DNA of 64,000 nucleotides from Mycolicibacterium chlorophenolicum (GCF_001044235.1 NZ_JYNL01000002.1:1-64000); one strand, 5' to 3'; positions 1 to 9,068 are shown, counted from the stretch's first letter. Program-made: numbers and translations. The notes: generated from the letters alone by a model not told the origin.

Positions 1-258
1 CTGCAGATACCTATAGCCCTCGCCACTCGGCAGTGACCACCGAGACCAAGGGCGTGATTAGCCGGTGCCAGGTGGGTCCCAGTCAGGCCGTCATCGTGGT
101 CCCAGATCGGGTTGACACAGCCACGTGGCCGGTTACCGAGCTGTTAACGACACGACCAGTAGCGTGCTGAGATCTGGGCAACTCGCTGAGTAGGCGATGT
201 TTCGCCGCTTCCACGGGATGCCGTAATCGGCACATTGCGACGCCCGCGGCAGCTACGA

Positions 259-298
259 ACCTGTCATCTGTCCACTTGTTCATCTAGACAGGTGGATA
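259..298 (+). promoter_or_regulatory. inverted repeats upstream of nickel/cobalt permease
   Basis: ACCTGTC at 259-265 is repeated inverted as GACAGGT at 287-293, and TCCAC at 271-275 can instead pair with GTGGA at 292-296. The two pairings are mutually exclusive and lie about 80 bases before the permease start, so this could be a metal-regulator operator or a leader structure. No known riboswitch consensus was recognised. The first 258 bases of the window hold no gene I can support. Confidence 0.3.
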
Positions 299-376
299 GG
301 TCAGCAATCCGTTGACAGCCGGCAAGCCGCCATGGCTGTGGTGGCATGCCGTGCGGAACATCGAGGAGACAATGCC

Positions 377-1519
377 GTGACCACATCGGAGTCCACCAAC
401 AAGGACACCATTCGAAGCTTCGCCCAATTCCGCCGGAGTGTCTCGCAGGCGGACAAGCGATCACTGGCCGGCATGTTCGGGTTCATCATCCTTCTGCACT
501 TGGTCGGATTTGGCATGCTTTTCGCCTTCGTTGCCCCCCACAACTACCACCTAGGCGGTGATCACCCCGTCTTCACCATCGGCGTGGGAATCTTGGCCTA
601 CACCTTCGGGCTTCGCCATGCCTTCGATGCCGATCACATCGCCGCGGTCGACAACACCACCCGCAAGCTGATCGCCGACAACCTGGAAAACCACATCGAC
701 CGCAAGCCCCTATCCGTCGGATTCTGGTTCTCGCTGGGGCACTCCACCATCGTGTTTGGGCTGGCGTTTCTGCTGGCCGTGGGTGTGCGCGCCCTCGTCG
801 GCCCCGTCGAAGACGACCAGTCCCCGCTGCACACCATCACCGGCATGATCGGCCCCTCGGTCTCCGGGGTGTTTCTGTGGATCATCGGCATCCTGAATCT
901 CGTCGCCCTCCTCGGCATCATCAAGGTGTTCCGCGAGCTGCGACAAGGCCGCTATGACGAAGATGCTCTCGAAAAACACTTGAACTCACGCGGATTCATG
1001 AACCGCTTCCTCGGCGGGCTGACCAAGTCGGTCACCAAACCGTGGCACATCTACCCGATCGGCGTGCTCTTCGGACTCGGGTTCGACACCGCCACCGAGG
1101 TCGGGCTCCTCGTTCTGGCCGGCGGCGCGGCGGCCTTCAATCTGCCGTTCTACGCCATCCTGGTCCTGCCGGTCTTGTTCGCCGCCGGAATGTGCCTGAT
1201 GGACACCAGCGACGGCGTGTTCATGAACTATGCCTACGGCTGGGCCTTCGCCAAGCCCGTTCGCAAAATCTTCTACAACATGACGATCACGACGTTGTCG
1301 GTCGCCGTCGCGCTCATCATCGGCACCATTGAACTGGTCGGCGTCCTCGCCGACCGACTGCACATCGAATCCGGGCCGTTGGCGGCGATCGCGAACATCA
1401 ACCTCGACTATGTCGGCTACATCATCGTCGCCCTGTTCGTCATCTCCTGGTTCATCGCCCTCACCGTTTGGCGATTCGGCCGCATCGAACAACGCTGGTC
1501 CACAAACCTCGCCAATTGA
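377..1519 (+). CDS. NiCoT-family nickel/cobalt permease
   Basis: This is a high-affinity Ni2+/Co2+ uptake permease of the NiCoT (HoxN/NixA) family, about 380 residues, in the cytoplasmic membrane. The family signature H-x4-D-H is visible as RHAFDADHIAAVDNTTR near residue 80, followed by the second conserved LGHSTIVF stretch, and hydrophobic segments run to the C-terminus, matching the usual eight-helix architecture. I chose the GTG at 377 because GAGGAG stands 8 bases before it; an upstream in-frame ATG at 332 has no ribosome site. It is monocistronic as far as can be seen. Metal supplied could serve urease, hydrogenase or cobalamin enzymes, none of which is in the window. Family assignment is firm; Ni versus Co preference is not readable. 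Confidence 0.93.
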   Translation: MTTSESTNKDTIRSFAQFRRSVSQADKRSLAGMFGFIILLHLVGFGMLFAFVAPHNYHLGGDHPVFTIGVGILAYTFGLRHAFDADHIAAVDNTTRKLIADNLENHIDRKPLSVGFWFSLGHSTIVFGLAFLLAVGVRALVGPVEDDQSPLHTITGMIGPSVSGVFLWIIGILNLVALLGIIKVFRELRQGRYDEDALEKHLNSRGFMNRFLGGLTKSVTKPWHIYPIGVLFGLGFDTATEVGLLVLAGGAAAFNLPFYAILVLPVLFAAGMCLMDTSDGVFMNYAYGWAFAKPVRKIFYNMTITTLSVAVALIIGTIELVGVLADRLHIESGPLAAIANINLDYVGYIIVALFVISWFIALTVWRFGRIEQRWSTNLAN

Positions 1520-1667
1520 CCCCCGAAACGGCGGCTACTCTCCACCTGCAACCCGGATCGAACACTTCTCACCCACCACCGTGAGGCGCCCCCTTCTTCC
1601 TTCAAAGCCGGTGCCAGACAACACTTTTCGTGGCCAGTGTCGTCCCTTCTGCCGTCAGGCCGCGGCG

Positions 1668-3428
1668 TTATTGCTCCTTCTTGTCTTCATACGGGTGCGA
1701 TCGCGGCGCGACGTTCGTTCCGGATCGCTCCACAGAACCGTGGCTGGCCCAGAGCGTGGCCACCGGCGCGGTGCCGGCTCTCGATCCGGTTAGGGGCCGG
1801 GCCAGGATGGCGGTGAGAGCAGCGCGTAGTTGCTCGCCGGCGTATGCAGGCAGTGCGTCGGTTCGCCAGGCCACGAAATCATCGGGACGGACCAACAGCG
1901 CACCGTCGGACTCGATTTGGGTGCTGGTAGCCCACTGGTCCTCGGAATCGATTACATCGCCTCGGGAGCCGACGCGGTAGACGTTGATCGGTATGCCCAG
2001 TGCGCGGGCCGTTGATCGCGCGGCCGAGATCCACGCGGACCCGTGATCCGTTGCGAATAACGTGAATTGGGATCCGATCAGGTCCAGCGTCGAGACGCGC
2101 CGGCCCTGATGGTGCACCCAGGCATGCGGTACCCGAGTTCCAGGTTGGCCGCGGAGCTCGTCGACGACGAGTGCGGCTTCCGAGCCGGCCGGGGAGCGGT
2201 TGGTGGTCACCACCGCGGCCGACTGGTAGCGGTACCCGGCGATCACCGCAAACATGGGTGCCTCTTGCTCGTCCCGTAGCGCCGGCGTTTTCTCGTCTAG
2301 ATGCAGCATCGCCAGCGGCGGCCCGGTCAATGATTGGCGCGCGCTGAACACTCCCACTGGGTGACGCTCGTCGTGATAGGTGCCGAGCAGTTCAGGACCG
2401 GCCACCTTGTGGAGCACAGCAGCGATTTTCCAAGCGAGGTTGTGCGCGCTCTGAATGGCCGCGTTGGCCCCGCCGGCCTTAAACGGTGGCATCGTGTGCG
2501 CGGCGTCGCCGACGAGAAACACTCGCTGAGTTTGGAATTGGTCGGCCACCTGCTCGTAGGGCTGCCACGGCGCGACGTCGACGATGTCCACTTCGATGTG
2601 CTCACCGACTGCGGCCACGATCAACCCGCGGCAGCGGTCATGCGTGAACTGCGCAACTGTCTCGCCTCGACTGGGAAAATAGGTGGTGACGAAGAGGGAA
2701 AGATCGCCCTGCACGCCGATGAAGATGCCGTCGACGAGATCGTTCTTGACCTGGATGGCGTCGCCTTCGGCGAGGTGGGGCACGAAGTGGCGCCAGGGCG
2801 CGCGGAAGTAGATGAATACCACGTAGATCGGTAGGGCCCCGTACCCGGATGCTGATACCCCCAGTGTCTGGCGGGTCTGGCCATGCACACCGTCGGCGGC
2901 CAGCAGATACCGGGCACGCACGACCTGGGACCGATCGGAATCCAGGGTTCGCACTTCGGCGGTGACAGCGGACTCGTCTTGGGTGAAGGTGACCAGCTCT
3001 GTGCCGTATCGCACGTCGCTGCCGTGGTCGCGGGTGAAGCCCACCAGGATCGGCTCAAGTTTGGATTGCGGGCAGTACTGCACTGGCGGCTCGGGGCTGA
3101 GTGTGTCGAATCCGGAGAAAACGGCATCGATATCCACGCCGAGTCGTTCCTCGCTGCTGTTGAGTGCGGGTTTGACGACGCTGTCCGAAACCCGGTCAGC
3201 CACAGCGTGGATTTGATTGCCTAAGCCCAATCCACGCAGAATCTCCAAAGTTCGGAAACTCAGGTTGCGTGCCTTCGGGTAGATGAATAACTCGCGGCGT
3301 TTTTCCACCAGCAGGGAGCTGATCCCATGCCGGGCCAGAAGCGCCGAGGCCGTCAGCCCGGCGGCTCCCGCACCGACAATCAACACGGGAACGTCGATGA
3401 CGTTTGCGGTGGCCTGTCGCTCAACCAT
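1668..3428 (-). CDS. FAD-dependent aromatic ring hydroxylase (PheA/TfdB/polyketide hydroxylase type)
   Basis: This is a class A flavoprotein monooxygenase of about 586 residues, the size of the phenol 2-monooxygenase and polyketide-hydroxylase group. The N-terminal dinucleotide fold is VLIVGAGAAGLTASALLARHG (glycines near 19-24), and the second FAD motif GDAAHTMPPFKAGGANAAIQ lies near residue 306, followed by a thioredoxin-like C-terminal extension. Such enzymes use NAD(P)H and O2 to hydroxylate phenolic substrates. The ATG at 3428 is preferred because AAAGGA sits 8 bases upstream; longer forms lack a ribosome site. It lies downstream of a TetR gene on the same strand, with a perfect palindrome (3512-3529) between them, so repression by that TetR is likely. 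The actual substrate is unknown. Confidence 0.88.
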   Translation of the reverse strand: MVERQATANVIDVPVLIVGAGAAGLTASALLARHGISSLLVEKRRELFIYPKARNLSFRTLEILRGLGLGNQIHAVADRVSDSVVKPALNSSEERLGVDIDAVFSGFDTLSPEPPVQYCPQSKLEPILVGFTRDHGSDVRYGTELVTFTQDESAVTAEVRTLDSDRSQVVRARYLLAADGVHGQTRQTLGVSASGYGALPIYVVFIYFRAPWRHFVPHLAEGDAIQVKNDLVDGIFIGVQGDLSLFVTTYFPSRGETVAQFTHDRCRGLIVAAVGEHIEVDIVDVAPWQPYEQVADQFQTQRVFLVGDAAHTMPPFKAGGANAAIQSAHNLAWKIAAVLHKVAGPELLGTYHDERHPVGVFSARQSLTGPPLAMLHLDEKTPALRDEQEAPMFAVIAGYRYQSAAVVTTNRSPAGSEAALVVDELRGQPGTRVPHAWVHHQGRRVSTLDLIGSQFTLFATDHGSAWISAARSTARALGIPINVYRVGSRGDVIDSEDQWATSTQIESDGALLVRPDDFVAWRTDALPAYAGEQLRAALTAILARPLTGSRAGTAPVATLWASHGSVERSGTNVAPRSHPYEDKKEQ

Positions 3429-3511
3429 CACACCGGTCCTTTCGTTCATGCCTCGGACCCGGGCGGCGAGCGGACGATTTCTGCTGCCACCAGGAACCAC
3501 ACTCTAGTAGA

Positions 3512-3529
3512 CGGAACTGGATAGTTCCG
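3512..3529. promoter_or_regulatory. palindromic TetR-operator candidate
   Basis: CGGAACT-GGAT-AGTTCCG is a perfect 7-bp inverted repeat with a 4-base spacer. It lies between the TetR stop and the flavin monooxygenase start, 84 bases upstream of the latter. A second overlapping dyad (TTCCG-CTTAA-CGGAG) extends to about 3540. Size and position fit a TetR binding site. Confidence 0.5.
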
Positions 3530-3583
3530 CTTAACGGAGTGGAGCAGACGTTGACCAAAGGCGGAAGAGCACAGTGGAGGGCC

Positions 3584-4216
3584 TCAACCAGCCGAGGTAG
3601 TGTCGATCGCCCCGGCCGTCGCTGTGGGCAGAAGGAATTCTTCAAGGATTCGGCGGGCGAATAGGCGGTCAACTGGTCGTCCTGTGATCACCCGCAGAAG
3701 ATTCAGGCCCACCGCGGCGTCAGCTATCAGCGACAGGTTGCGGCCAGCAGGAACTTCGCCCCGGGCGACAGCGCGATCGAGCACCACGCCGATGATGCGC
3801 CGCGGCACAGACAACACGAGGTCGTCGAGGGCCGCGGCAAGAACCACGTCGTGCACGGCCGCTGTCGCTACCCCGACGACCACTGTGATAGTGCTCAAAT
3901 CCGATGCGCTGTAGTCCGGTACGTCCGTCACCAGTGCGGCGATATCCCCGCGCAGGCTGCCGGTGTCGGGCGGCTCGACGGGACCGTGGCGGGTTCTCCA
4001 GTGCGCAATAGCCTCGGCTACGACCGCAGGCTTGGACGACCACCGACGATAGATCGCGGCCTTGCCTACTTTTGCGCGCGAGGCGATGTCATCCATTGTC
4101 ATCCGCTCGTAACCCTGCGCACCCAGCTCAGCCAGCACCGCATCCAAGATCGCGCCATCAAGGCTGGGATCAAAACGCCGACGCCTGCTGGCGGACCGTT
4201 GAGCCGTGGCCGGCAT
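3584..4216 (-). CDS. TetR/AcrR-family transcriptional regulator
   Basis: This protein of about 210 residues has the TetR N-terminal helix-turn-helix: GYERMTMDDIASRAKVGKAA followed by IYRRWSSKPAVVAEAI, roughly residues 35-70. The remaining helices form the ligand domain of the TetR_C class. It precedes the flavin monooxygenase on the same strand, with a candidate operator between them. The likely role is repression of the hydroxylase until an aromatic ligand binds. The ligand cannot be read from sequence. Confidence 0.88.
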   Translation of the reverse strand: MPATAQRSASRRRRFDPSLDGAILDAVLAELGAQGYERMTMDDIASRAKVGKAAIYRRWSSKPAVVAEAIAHWRTRHGPVEPPDTGSLRGDIAALVTDVPDYSASDLSTITVVVGVATAAVHDVVLAAALDDLVLSVPRRIIGVVLDRAVARGEVPAGRNLSLIADAAVGLNLLRVITGRPVDRLFARRILEEFLLPTATAGAIDTTSAG

Positions 4217-4878
4217 TCGGGGGCGGTCAATTTCGGATGGTATCTCGTGCTCCTTTTGGCGATACGGGTCGGTTTCGTTGAATCTAGCCCGAGACCGCCC
4301 GGCGTACTAGTGTGCGACACGCGTCCGCACCAGACCCTGCGCCCTTGCCTCGCCGCAGCAATCCGATGAATTCCTGACGAGCCGCTCGGAAGCGTCCAGC
4401 TGCGTGGCGGCTATCGCACGCAGCCGTCGCAGTGGATCGTGTGCCCGGGGTTGGCGTGCCACGACCTTTCGACACACCGGAGATTAGGTGGACGGTACCG
4501 CGCGCGGGGTGCGTCGAGGCCAGCCAGGAGAAAGACCCCTCGGCGAGGGGGGTAGCTACACTATTCCAGTGCCTTGGCTGCGGTGTTTCGGCTCGCAATG
4601 AGGCCGGGCCGCGGGTGTTGACGCGTATGCCAGCGTGATCGTAGCTAAATTGTATCGTCGAGATCTGTTGTGCACCAACTGTATTGAGAGTCCAGCGCGA
4701 ACATCGATCATTTCCGCGCCAACGTGTAATCATCACGCACGAGTGGAGGGAGGTAGATCAAGCTGCAGGAGTGCCACCGCAGACCGACTGGCTGCTATCT
4801 CGGAACATCTTTACGCAGTCTCAGGATGCTCGCAGAAGCCATGGCGCCCAGCGGATTCACCATTTACGCGATCGGAGA
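4217..4878. other. 662-base stretch without a supportable gene
   Basis: This lies between the transketolase pair and the TetR gene, both on the minus strand. Several short frames are open on both strands, but none has a ribosome site together with a recognisable protein pattern. It should contain the TetR promoter near 4217-4300. AT-rich tracts around 4620-4690 are the only compositional feature. I see no RNA gene or mobile element. Confidence 0.5.
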
Positions 4879-5883
4879 TCAGACCGGCGCATATTGATCC
4901 GTATTGGTCTCGATGGCGGCAGCCGATGGTGGGTGGCCTGACCGTCCGAGGAATGCCCATGTGGCGTTCACCAAGGCTTGGGTGGACAGCCCGTATTTCT
5001 CAAACAGGAAGGGCGCCGATAGCGATCCCTCGGCGAAGGTGTCTGCCAAGCCAATCCGCTTGAGCGGGCGGCCTAGTCCCGCTTCGGCCAGCACCTCGGC
5101 CACTGCGGATCCTAGTCCCCCGATCACGGTGTGATTCTCCGCGGTGATCACGACGCGTGCATGTTGCGCTGCATCCAGGACCGTGGCGGCATCGAGGGGC
5201 TTGATGACCGGTACGTTAACGACGGACACGCCTATCCCGGCGGCCGCCAGCGTTGTTGCCGCTGCGAGGGCGGCGGCCAGCATCATGCCGCTTGCGAATA
5301 GTGCCACGTCGTCACCGTCGGTCACGATGTTGGCGTGGGTCAGAGACAGTTGGTGATCGTCGTTGAAGATGACCGGGATGTCGCCTCGTTTGAGTCGGAC
5401 GTACACCGGTCCGGGCACGTCGACGATGGCTGCCGGGATCTGGCCGACCTCTACTGCGTCGGCGACGTCGATGACGGTCAGGTTTGGTAGCGCCCGCATC
5501 AATGCCACATCGTCAGTGGCTTGATGGCTCGGGCCGCCGGGTGTCGAAACCCCGGGCATGAATCCGATGATCCGCACCGGCAGGTTCGGGTAGGCGATGG
5601 CATTTGCGATCTGGTCGTATGGACGGCGGGTGGCGAAGACGCCGAAGGTGTGGACGAATGGGATGTGCCCGCACCGCGCTAAGGCGGCTGCCATGCCCAT
5701 CATGTTGGCCTCAGCCATGCCGGCGTGGATGAAGCGGTCGGGATACGTGTCTTGGAATAGGTCGATCTCGCATTGCTTCGTGAGATCGCCACTGAGACAG
5801 AGGATCTCCTCGCGCTGGCTGGCCAGCGCCACTAGGGCTGTCCCGTACGGTTTGGTTTGTACCGGATATGGCGGTTTACGCAC
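4879..5883 (-). CDS. transketolase, C-terminal subunit
   Basis: This subunit carries the pyrimidine-binding and C-terminal domains of transketolase, about 334 residues. Visible features are LSGDLTKQCEIDLFQDTYPDRFIHAGMAEANMMGMAAALA (the conserved Glu that activates TPP lies in the GMAEANM motif) and HTFGVFATRRPYDQI. With the upstream gene it reconstitutes a split transketolase that transfers two-carbon ketol units using thiamine diphosphate. Its start overlaps the end of the N-terminal subunit by 8 bases, so the two are translationally coupled and presumably made in equal amounts. Split transketolases occur in sugar-catabolic and special C-unit pathways; the donor and acceptor here are unknown. 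No other pentose-phosphate gene adjoins it. Confidence 0.9.
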   Translation of the reverse strand: MRKPPYPVQTKPYGTALVALASQREEILCLSGDLTKQCEIDLFQDTYPDRFIHAGMAEANMMGMAAALARCGHIPFVHTFGVFATRRPYDQIANAIAYPNLPVRIIGFMPGVSTPGGPSHQATDDVALMRALPNLTVIDVADAVEVGQIPAAIVDVPGPVYVRLKRGDIPVIFNDDHQLSLTHANIVTDGDDVALFASGMMLAAALAAATTLAAAGIGVSVVNVPVIKPLDAATVLDAAQHARVVITAENHTVIGGLGSAVAEVLAEAGLGRPLKRIGLADTFAEGSLSAPFLFEKYGLSTQALVNATWAFLGRSGHPPSAAAIETNTDQYAPV

Positions 5884-6712
5884 GCTGTTCCTTCAGGCGG
5901 GATTCGAGTTCGACGACTGCTGTGTCGGCTAATGCGGGCGGCAGTTTGATGAAGTGACCGTCGGCGCTTTCGGGTAGGCATGTGAGCCCGTGCAGGGTTG
6001 ACGTCCGACAAATCAGGATCGAGGGGCGCGCGGTGTCGGTTTTGGCCTCCGCTAACGCGGTCATAATCGCGTGGACGTCATGACCGTCAAGGTCAATGGC
6101 GTGCCATCCGAATGCCTGCCACTTGGCTGCGATCGGCTCGAGGGTGGTGATCGAGTCGACGGGACCGTCGACTTGGGAGTTGTTCGCATCCAGGGTGACG
6201 ATCAACGATCCGAGTCGGTGGTGTGCGGCGAAGAGGGCGGCTTCCCATATCTGTCCTTCTTCGAGTTCGCCGTCGCTGATCATCGCGTAGGTGAACGCGT
6301 CGTGGTTGCGCAGCTGATCAGACAGCGCGAAACCGACTGCTGCAGACAGGCCTTGGCCCAGCGACCCGCAGGTGTAGTCGACCACCGGCGAGCGTTCGGT
6401 ACCGATCGCCTCGATCGGTGACTCATTCTTGCCGTACTGGGTAATCGCGTCGGTGCCCAACAATCCGAGCGCGACGGCAGCAGCGAAGGGGCCGATGATG
6501 TAGTGCCCTGGCGAGCAGACCAGCCGATCGGTTCCCAGACGTAGAGTGGCGAACAGGCCGGCGACCTGTTCGGCGCTCGATAAGGCCTGTCCGAGATAGC
6601 CAAATCCTTGCGGTGCGATCATCTGCACTGCGCGCAACCGGATCTCGGTGGCTAAGGCCTCAGGCGAGGCGACAACAGGTGCGGGTACTGCCTGCGATGT
6701 TCCTACGGGCAT
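5876..6712 (-). CDS. transketolase, N-terminal (TPP-binding) subunit
   Basis: This protein of about 278 residues carries the pyrophosphate-binding domain of transketolase. The thiamine-diphosphate motif runs from SDGELEEGQ (near residue 146) to DANNSQVDG (near 174), and the GHY/GSLGQGLSAAVG segments are typical. I chose the ATG at 6712 (MPVGTS) because AAGGA lies 10 bases upstream; longer in-frame readings start in a basic, unlikely leader. It is the first gene of a two-gene operon with the C-terminal subunit. Its usual 270-280 residue length argues that the subunit is complete. It could equally be annotated as a split dihydroxyacetone-synthase-like enzyme, but nothing in the sequence proves that. 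Confidence 0.9.
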   Translation of the reverse strand: MPVGTSQAVPAPVVASPEALATEIRLRAVQMIAPQGFGYLGQALSSAEQVAGLFATLRLGTDRLVCSPGHYIIGPFAAAVALGLLGTDAITQYGKNESPIEAIGTERSPVVDYTCGSLGQGLSAAVGFALSDQLRNHDAFTYAMISDGELEEGQIWEAALFAAHHRLGSLIVTLDANNSQVDGPVDSITTLEPIAAKWQAFGWHAIDLDGHDVHAIMTALAEAKTDTARPSILICRTSTLHGLTCLPESADGHFIKLPPALADTAVVELESRLKEQRA

Positions 6713-6835
6713 TGTCAGTGTGTCCTTGGGTGTTGAGAGCTTTCTGCGGACTTGTCGCCGTTGATAGCGGGACGCACCGAAAAGGATTGTTAGCTCTTTC
6801 CGGTTATGGCGGCACACCCGGCGCGCCCGCCTCGA

Positions 6836-6867
6836 CGCTCCAGCGGGCAATCGCTCCAGCGGGCAAT
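6836..6867. repeat. tandem 16-bp duplication
   Basis: CGCTCCAGCGGGCAAT occurs twice head to tail (6836-6851 and 6852-6867) in the noncoding region upstream of the transketolase operon. The copies are identical. It is probably a replication-slippage duplication; no function is suggested. Confidence 0.85.
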
Positions 6868-6980
6868 ACTGATCGCCGCTGCCATTGCTTCCAATACGGT
6901 GTGCCCTTCACCGAGAGTCCTGGTGCCGCCTGGAAATCAGCGGCTCGACAGCGTGCTCCTGCACCCCGACGGTAGTCATC

Positions 6981-7123
6981 TACTCGCTACGTTCGCAGAG
7001 CCATCTGCACAACACCATGTTCTGATCGATCAAGAATCTGTTCTGGGTCTGTGCTTCATCGCAGCCGACTGCATCAACGGCACTTGGACTGTGCAGAGGC
7101 GACAACGAACTATTCACTCTGCA
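6981..7123 (+). repeat. copy A of a diverged repeat flanking the Zur/hydrolase pair
   Basis: The block TCGCTACGTTCGCAGAGCC at 6984-7002 recurs at 9074-9092 with one mismatch. The following ATGTTCTGATCGATCAA recurs as ATGTTCTGAGCGATCAA, and weaker matching continues to about 7123. Both copies are in the same orientation and noncoding, and they bracket the genes at 7278-8955. They may be remnants of a mobile or duplicated segment. Confidence 0.55.
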
Positions 7124-7234
7124 CGTTCCCGGGTCGACCCCACGGCGCTCGTCGTAGCGCAACGCCCCCACACCCGGAACTTGTTGGCAAGGATGGTAGT
7201 CGCATGGCGTCACCGGCTGCGAGTTGGTGCCATG

Positions 7235-7255
7235 ACGTTATAACATCACATACGT
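7235..7255. promoter_or_regulatory. AT-rich operator candidate upstream of Zur-like gene
   Basis: The segment begins ACGTTATAACAT and ends ACATACGT, 22 bases before the regulator start. It is AT-rich in a GC-rich background. The same sequence in reverse orientation occurs at 7925-7946, upstream of the hydrolase gene, with 15 of the first 17 bases identical and a one-base insertion afterwards. It is probably the autoregulatory Fur-family box. Confidence 0.5.
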
Positions 7256-7277
7256 GGCGTACAAGGAGCGATGAGGC

Positions 7278-7781
7278 ATGACGCGCCAGTCAGTCGAAGC
7301 TCGACCATGCACCGATCCTGATTGCGGCGCAAAGCATACGTTAGGCGAGCGGGTGGCACTAGCCATATCCCTCTGCGATGCCCGCGGTGTGCGCCTCACG
7401 CCGGTTCGGCGCACCGTTCTGGAGCTGCTTTGGGAAGCCGCTCGGCCAATGGGCGCCTACGAGTTGATCGAAGCGCTGAGGAGCAGGGATTCTCGCCCGG
7501 TTGGACCGCCTACCGTATATCGGGCCCTCGAGTTCCTGATGGCGCAGGGGTTGGCTACGCGAATCGAAAGTCGAAATGCCTACGTTCCCCGGGTTCATCC
7601 GGACCGCCCAAGCAGGCTGGTCTTCTTCATCTGCTGCGACTGTGGTGGGTCGACCGAGTTTTCGGATCCCAGGATTGAGGCGCTACTCGCGCAAGACGCG
7701 GCAGCACTGCGTTATCGCGTCATGCGTCGTGTCGTCGAGGTAGAAGGAACCTGCGCGAATTGTGTAGGAACTCAAACATGA
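7278..7781 (+). CDS. Fur-family metal regulator, Zur-like
   Basis: This protein of about 167 residues has the Fur fold: a winged-helix DNA-binding domain (RLTPVRRTVLELLWEAARPMGAYELIEAL, then PPTVYRALEFLMAQGLATRIE) and a dimerisation domain with two C-x2-C pairs (CDCG near residue 117 and CANC near 161) that normally hold a structural zinc. Alpha-proteobacterial-type Zur proteins look similar. A further Cys pair lies in the extreme N-terminus (CTDPDCG). An AT-rich operator-like sequence sits just before the gene, and a second copy lies before the downstream hydrolase, so it probably controls both. The His-rich regulatory site typical of Zur is sparse here, so the sensed metal is uncertain. Confidence 0.82.
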   Translation: MTRQSVEARPCTDPDCGAKHTLGERVALAISLCDARGVRLTPVRRTVLELLWEAARPMGAYELIEALRSRDSRPVGPPTVYRALEFLMAQGLATRIESRNAYVPRVHPDRPSRLVFFICCDCGGSTEFSDPRIEALLAQDAAALRYRVMRRVVEVEGTCANCVGTQT

Positions 7782-7924
7782 ACGCGCGCTCCTAGACGAG
7801 GCGAGAGTGGAGCGGGTGACCTAGCGCGCCACGACTTTCCGTTGCGTGGACGCTCCGCCCACAGGGACAGCGAGTTGTCGAGAACCGACCTGACAGCCCG
7901 TCGCCGAGGTACACATTGCCGTAC

Positions 7925-7946
7925 ACGTAATGTAATGATATAACGT
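7925..7946. promoter_or_regulatory. second copy of the Zur-like operator
   Basis: Read on the minus strand this segment starts ACGTTATATCATTACATT and ends ACGT, nearly identical to the site at 7235-7255. It lies about 100 bases upstream of the hydrolase start, in an otherwise featureless 265-base gap. Confidence 0.5.
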
Positions 7947-8046
7947 TTCAGACGGTATGGTCGCTTCATCCTCTGTTGTGCTAAGTCATAAGTCCCGCAA
8001 GACAATCAGTGTCAAGGGGCTGTACATCCCGCATGGAGTCCTAACT

Positions 8047-8955
8047 ATGAGACGCGAGAACGTTACGTTCAGCAGCGATGGCTTGAAACTCAAGGGGCAT
8101 TTCTATCTGCCAGAGGAGGGCACGGCCCCATATCCGGTGGTCGTGATGGCTGGCGGTTGGTGTTACGTCAAAGAGTTGATACAACCGGATTATGCGAAGT
8201 TCTTCGCGGACTCAGGCGTTGCCGTGCTCACCTTTGACTACCGAAATCTCGGAGAGAGCGAGGGCGAGCCGCGCCAGCACATCAATCCATGGGAGCAGAT
8301 CTACGACATCATTAACGCCATAACGTATGTGAGCTTGCGCGAAGACGTTGATCCGCACCGCGTCGGTGTGTGGGGAATCAGTTATGCCGGTGGACACGTG
8401 TTCCCGGTTGCGGCTCTCGACCCGCGCGTCAAGACGATCTTCAGCATAGTGCCCGTACTCGACGGCTGGTACAACTCGCTACGTGCCAATTCGAATGTGG
8501 GCCTGCGTGCGCTTTGGGAGCTCATTGAGAAGGACCGCTTCGAGCGTTTCAAGACCGGAAAGCACGGCACGATCGCGCATTCAGCGCATCCGCACGATAA
8601 GCCGTCCACGTTTCCGGCGCCAGAAACGTGGCCCGTCTTCAAACGGTTTAAGGAAACCGTCGCGCCGAATCATGAACACTGGACGACGATTCAGAGTTGC
8701 GAGTACGTGCTGAGTTATGACGTCACACCGTATATGAAGCGCATCATCCATCAACCGACCTTGATGGTGACTTCTTGGTACGACGACATCACGATGACGG
8801 AGTTCGAAGTGCCGGCGTTCCATACGATTCCGAGCCCGCGCAAGGAACTCGTCCAGATCGGTGACGGAGCGTCTCATATGTCTTTGTACGACAATCCTGA
8901 TCACCTGCGGCTGGTCGGAGCGGCGTGTGCCGAGTTCGCTGCGAAATATCTTTAG
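8047..8955 (+). CDS. alpha/beta hydrolase (DLH / X-Pro peptidase-like esterase)
   Basis: This serine alpha/beta hydrolase of about 302 residues has its nucleophile elbow at GVWGISYAGGHVFPVAA (G-x-S-x-G), preceded by the strand pattern PVVVMAGGWCYVKELIQPDYAKFFADSGVAV. A late Asp/His pair (SWYDD and GDGASHMSLYD) completes a plausible triad. I chose the ATG at 8047 because GGAG lies 8 bases upstream; the longer reading from 7957 runs through the operator-bearing leader. GC is low: 28 of 60 bases at 8281-8340, against well over 60 percent in neighbouring genes, which suggests recent transfer. It is probably controlled by the adjacent Zur-like regulator. The substrate is unknown. Confidence 0.82.
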   Translation: MRRENVTFSSDGLKLKGHFYLPEEGTAPYPVVVMAGGWCYVKELIQPDYAKFFADSGVAVLTFDYRNLGESEGEPRQHINPWEQIYDIINAITYVSLREDVDPHRVGVWGISYAGGHVFPVAALDPRVKTIFSIVPVLDGWYNSLRANSNVGLRALWELIEKDRFERFKTGKHGTIAHSAHPHDKPSTFPAPETWPVFKRFKETVAPNHEHWTTIQSCEYVLSYDVTPYMKRIIHQPTLMVTSWYDDITMTEFEVPAFHTIPSPRKELVQIGDGASHMSLYDNPDHLRLVGAACAEFAAKYL

Positions 8956-9068
8956 CTACGCCATCCCCGATTCCACTAAATTGGTCAGCGGCTCGAACCT
9001 GGGTGCCCCGCAGTGCCACTTCAAGATCAACGACCCGCACAGCAGGCTGCATCAACCAGATGTTGGTC

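Noticed and set aside
4635..5063. Plus-strand frame overlapping the end of the transketolase gene
   Set aside because: It runs antisense into a secure gene and has no ribosome site or motif.
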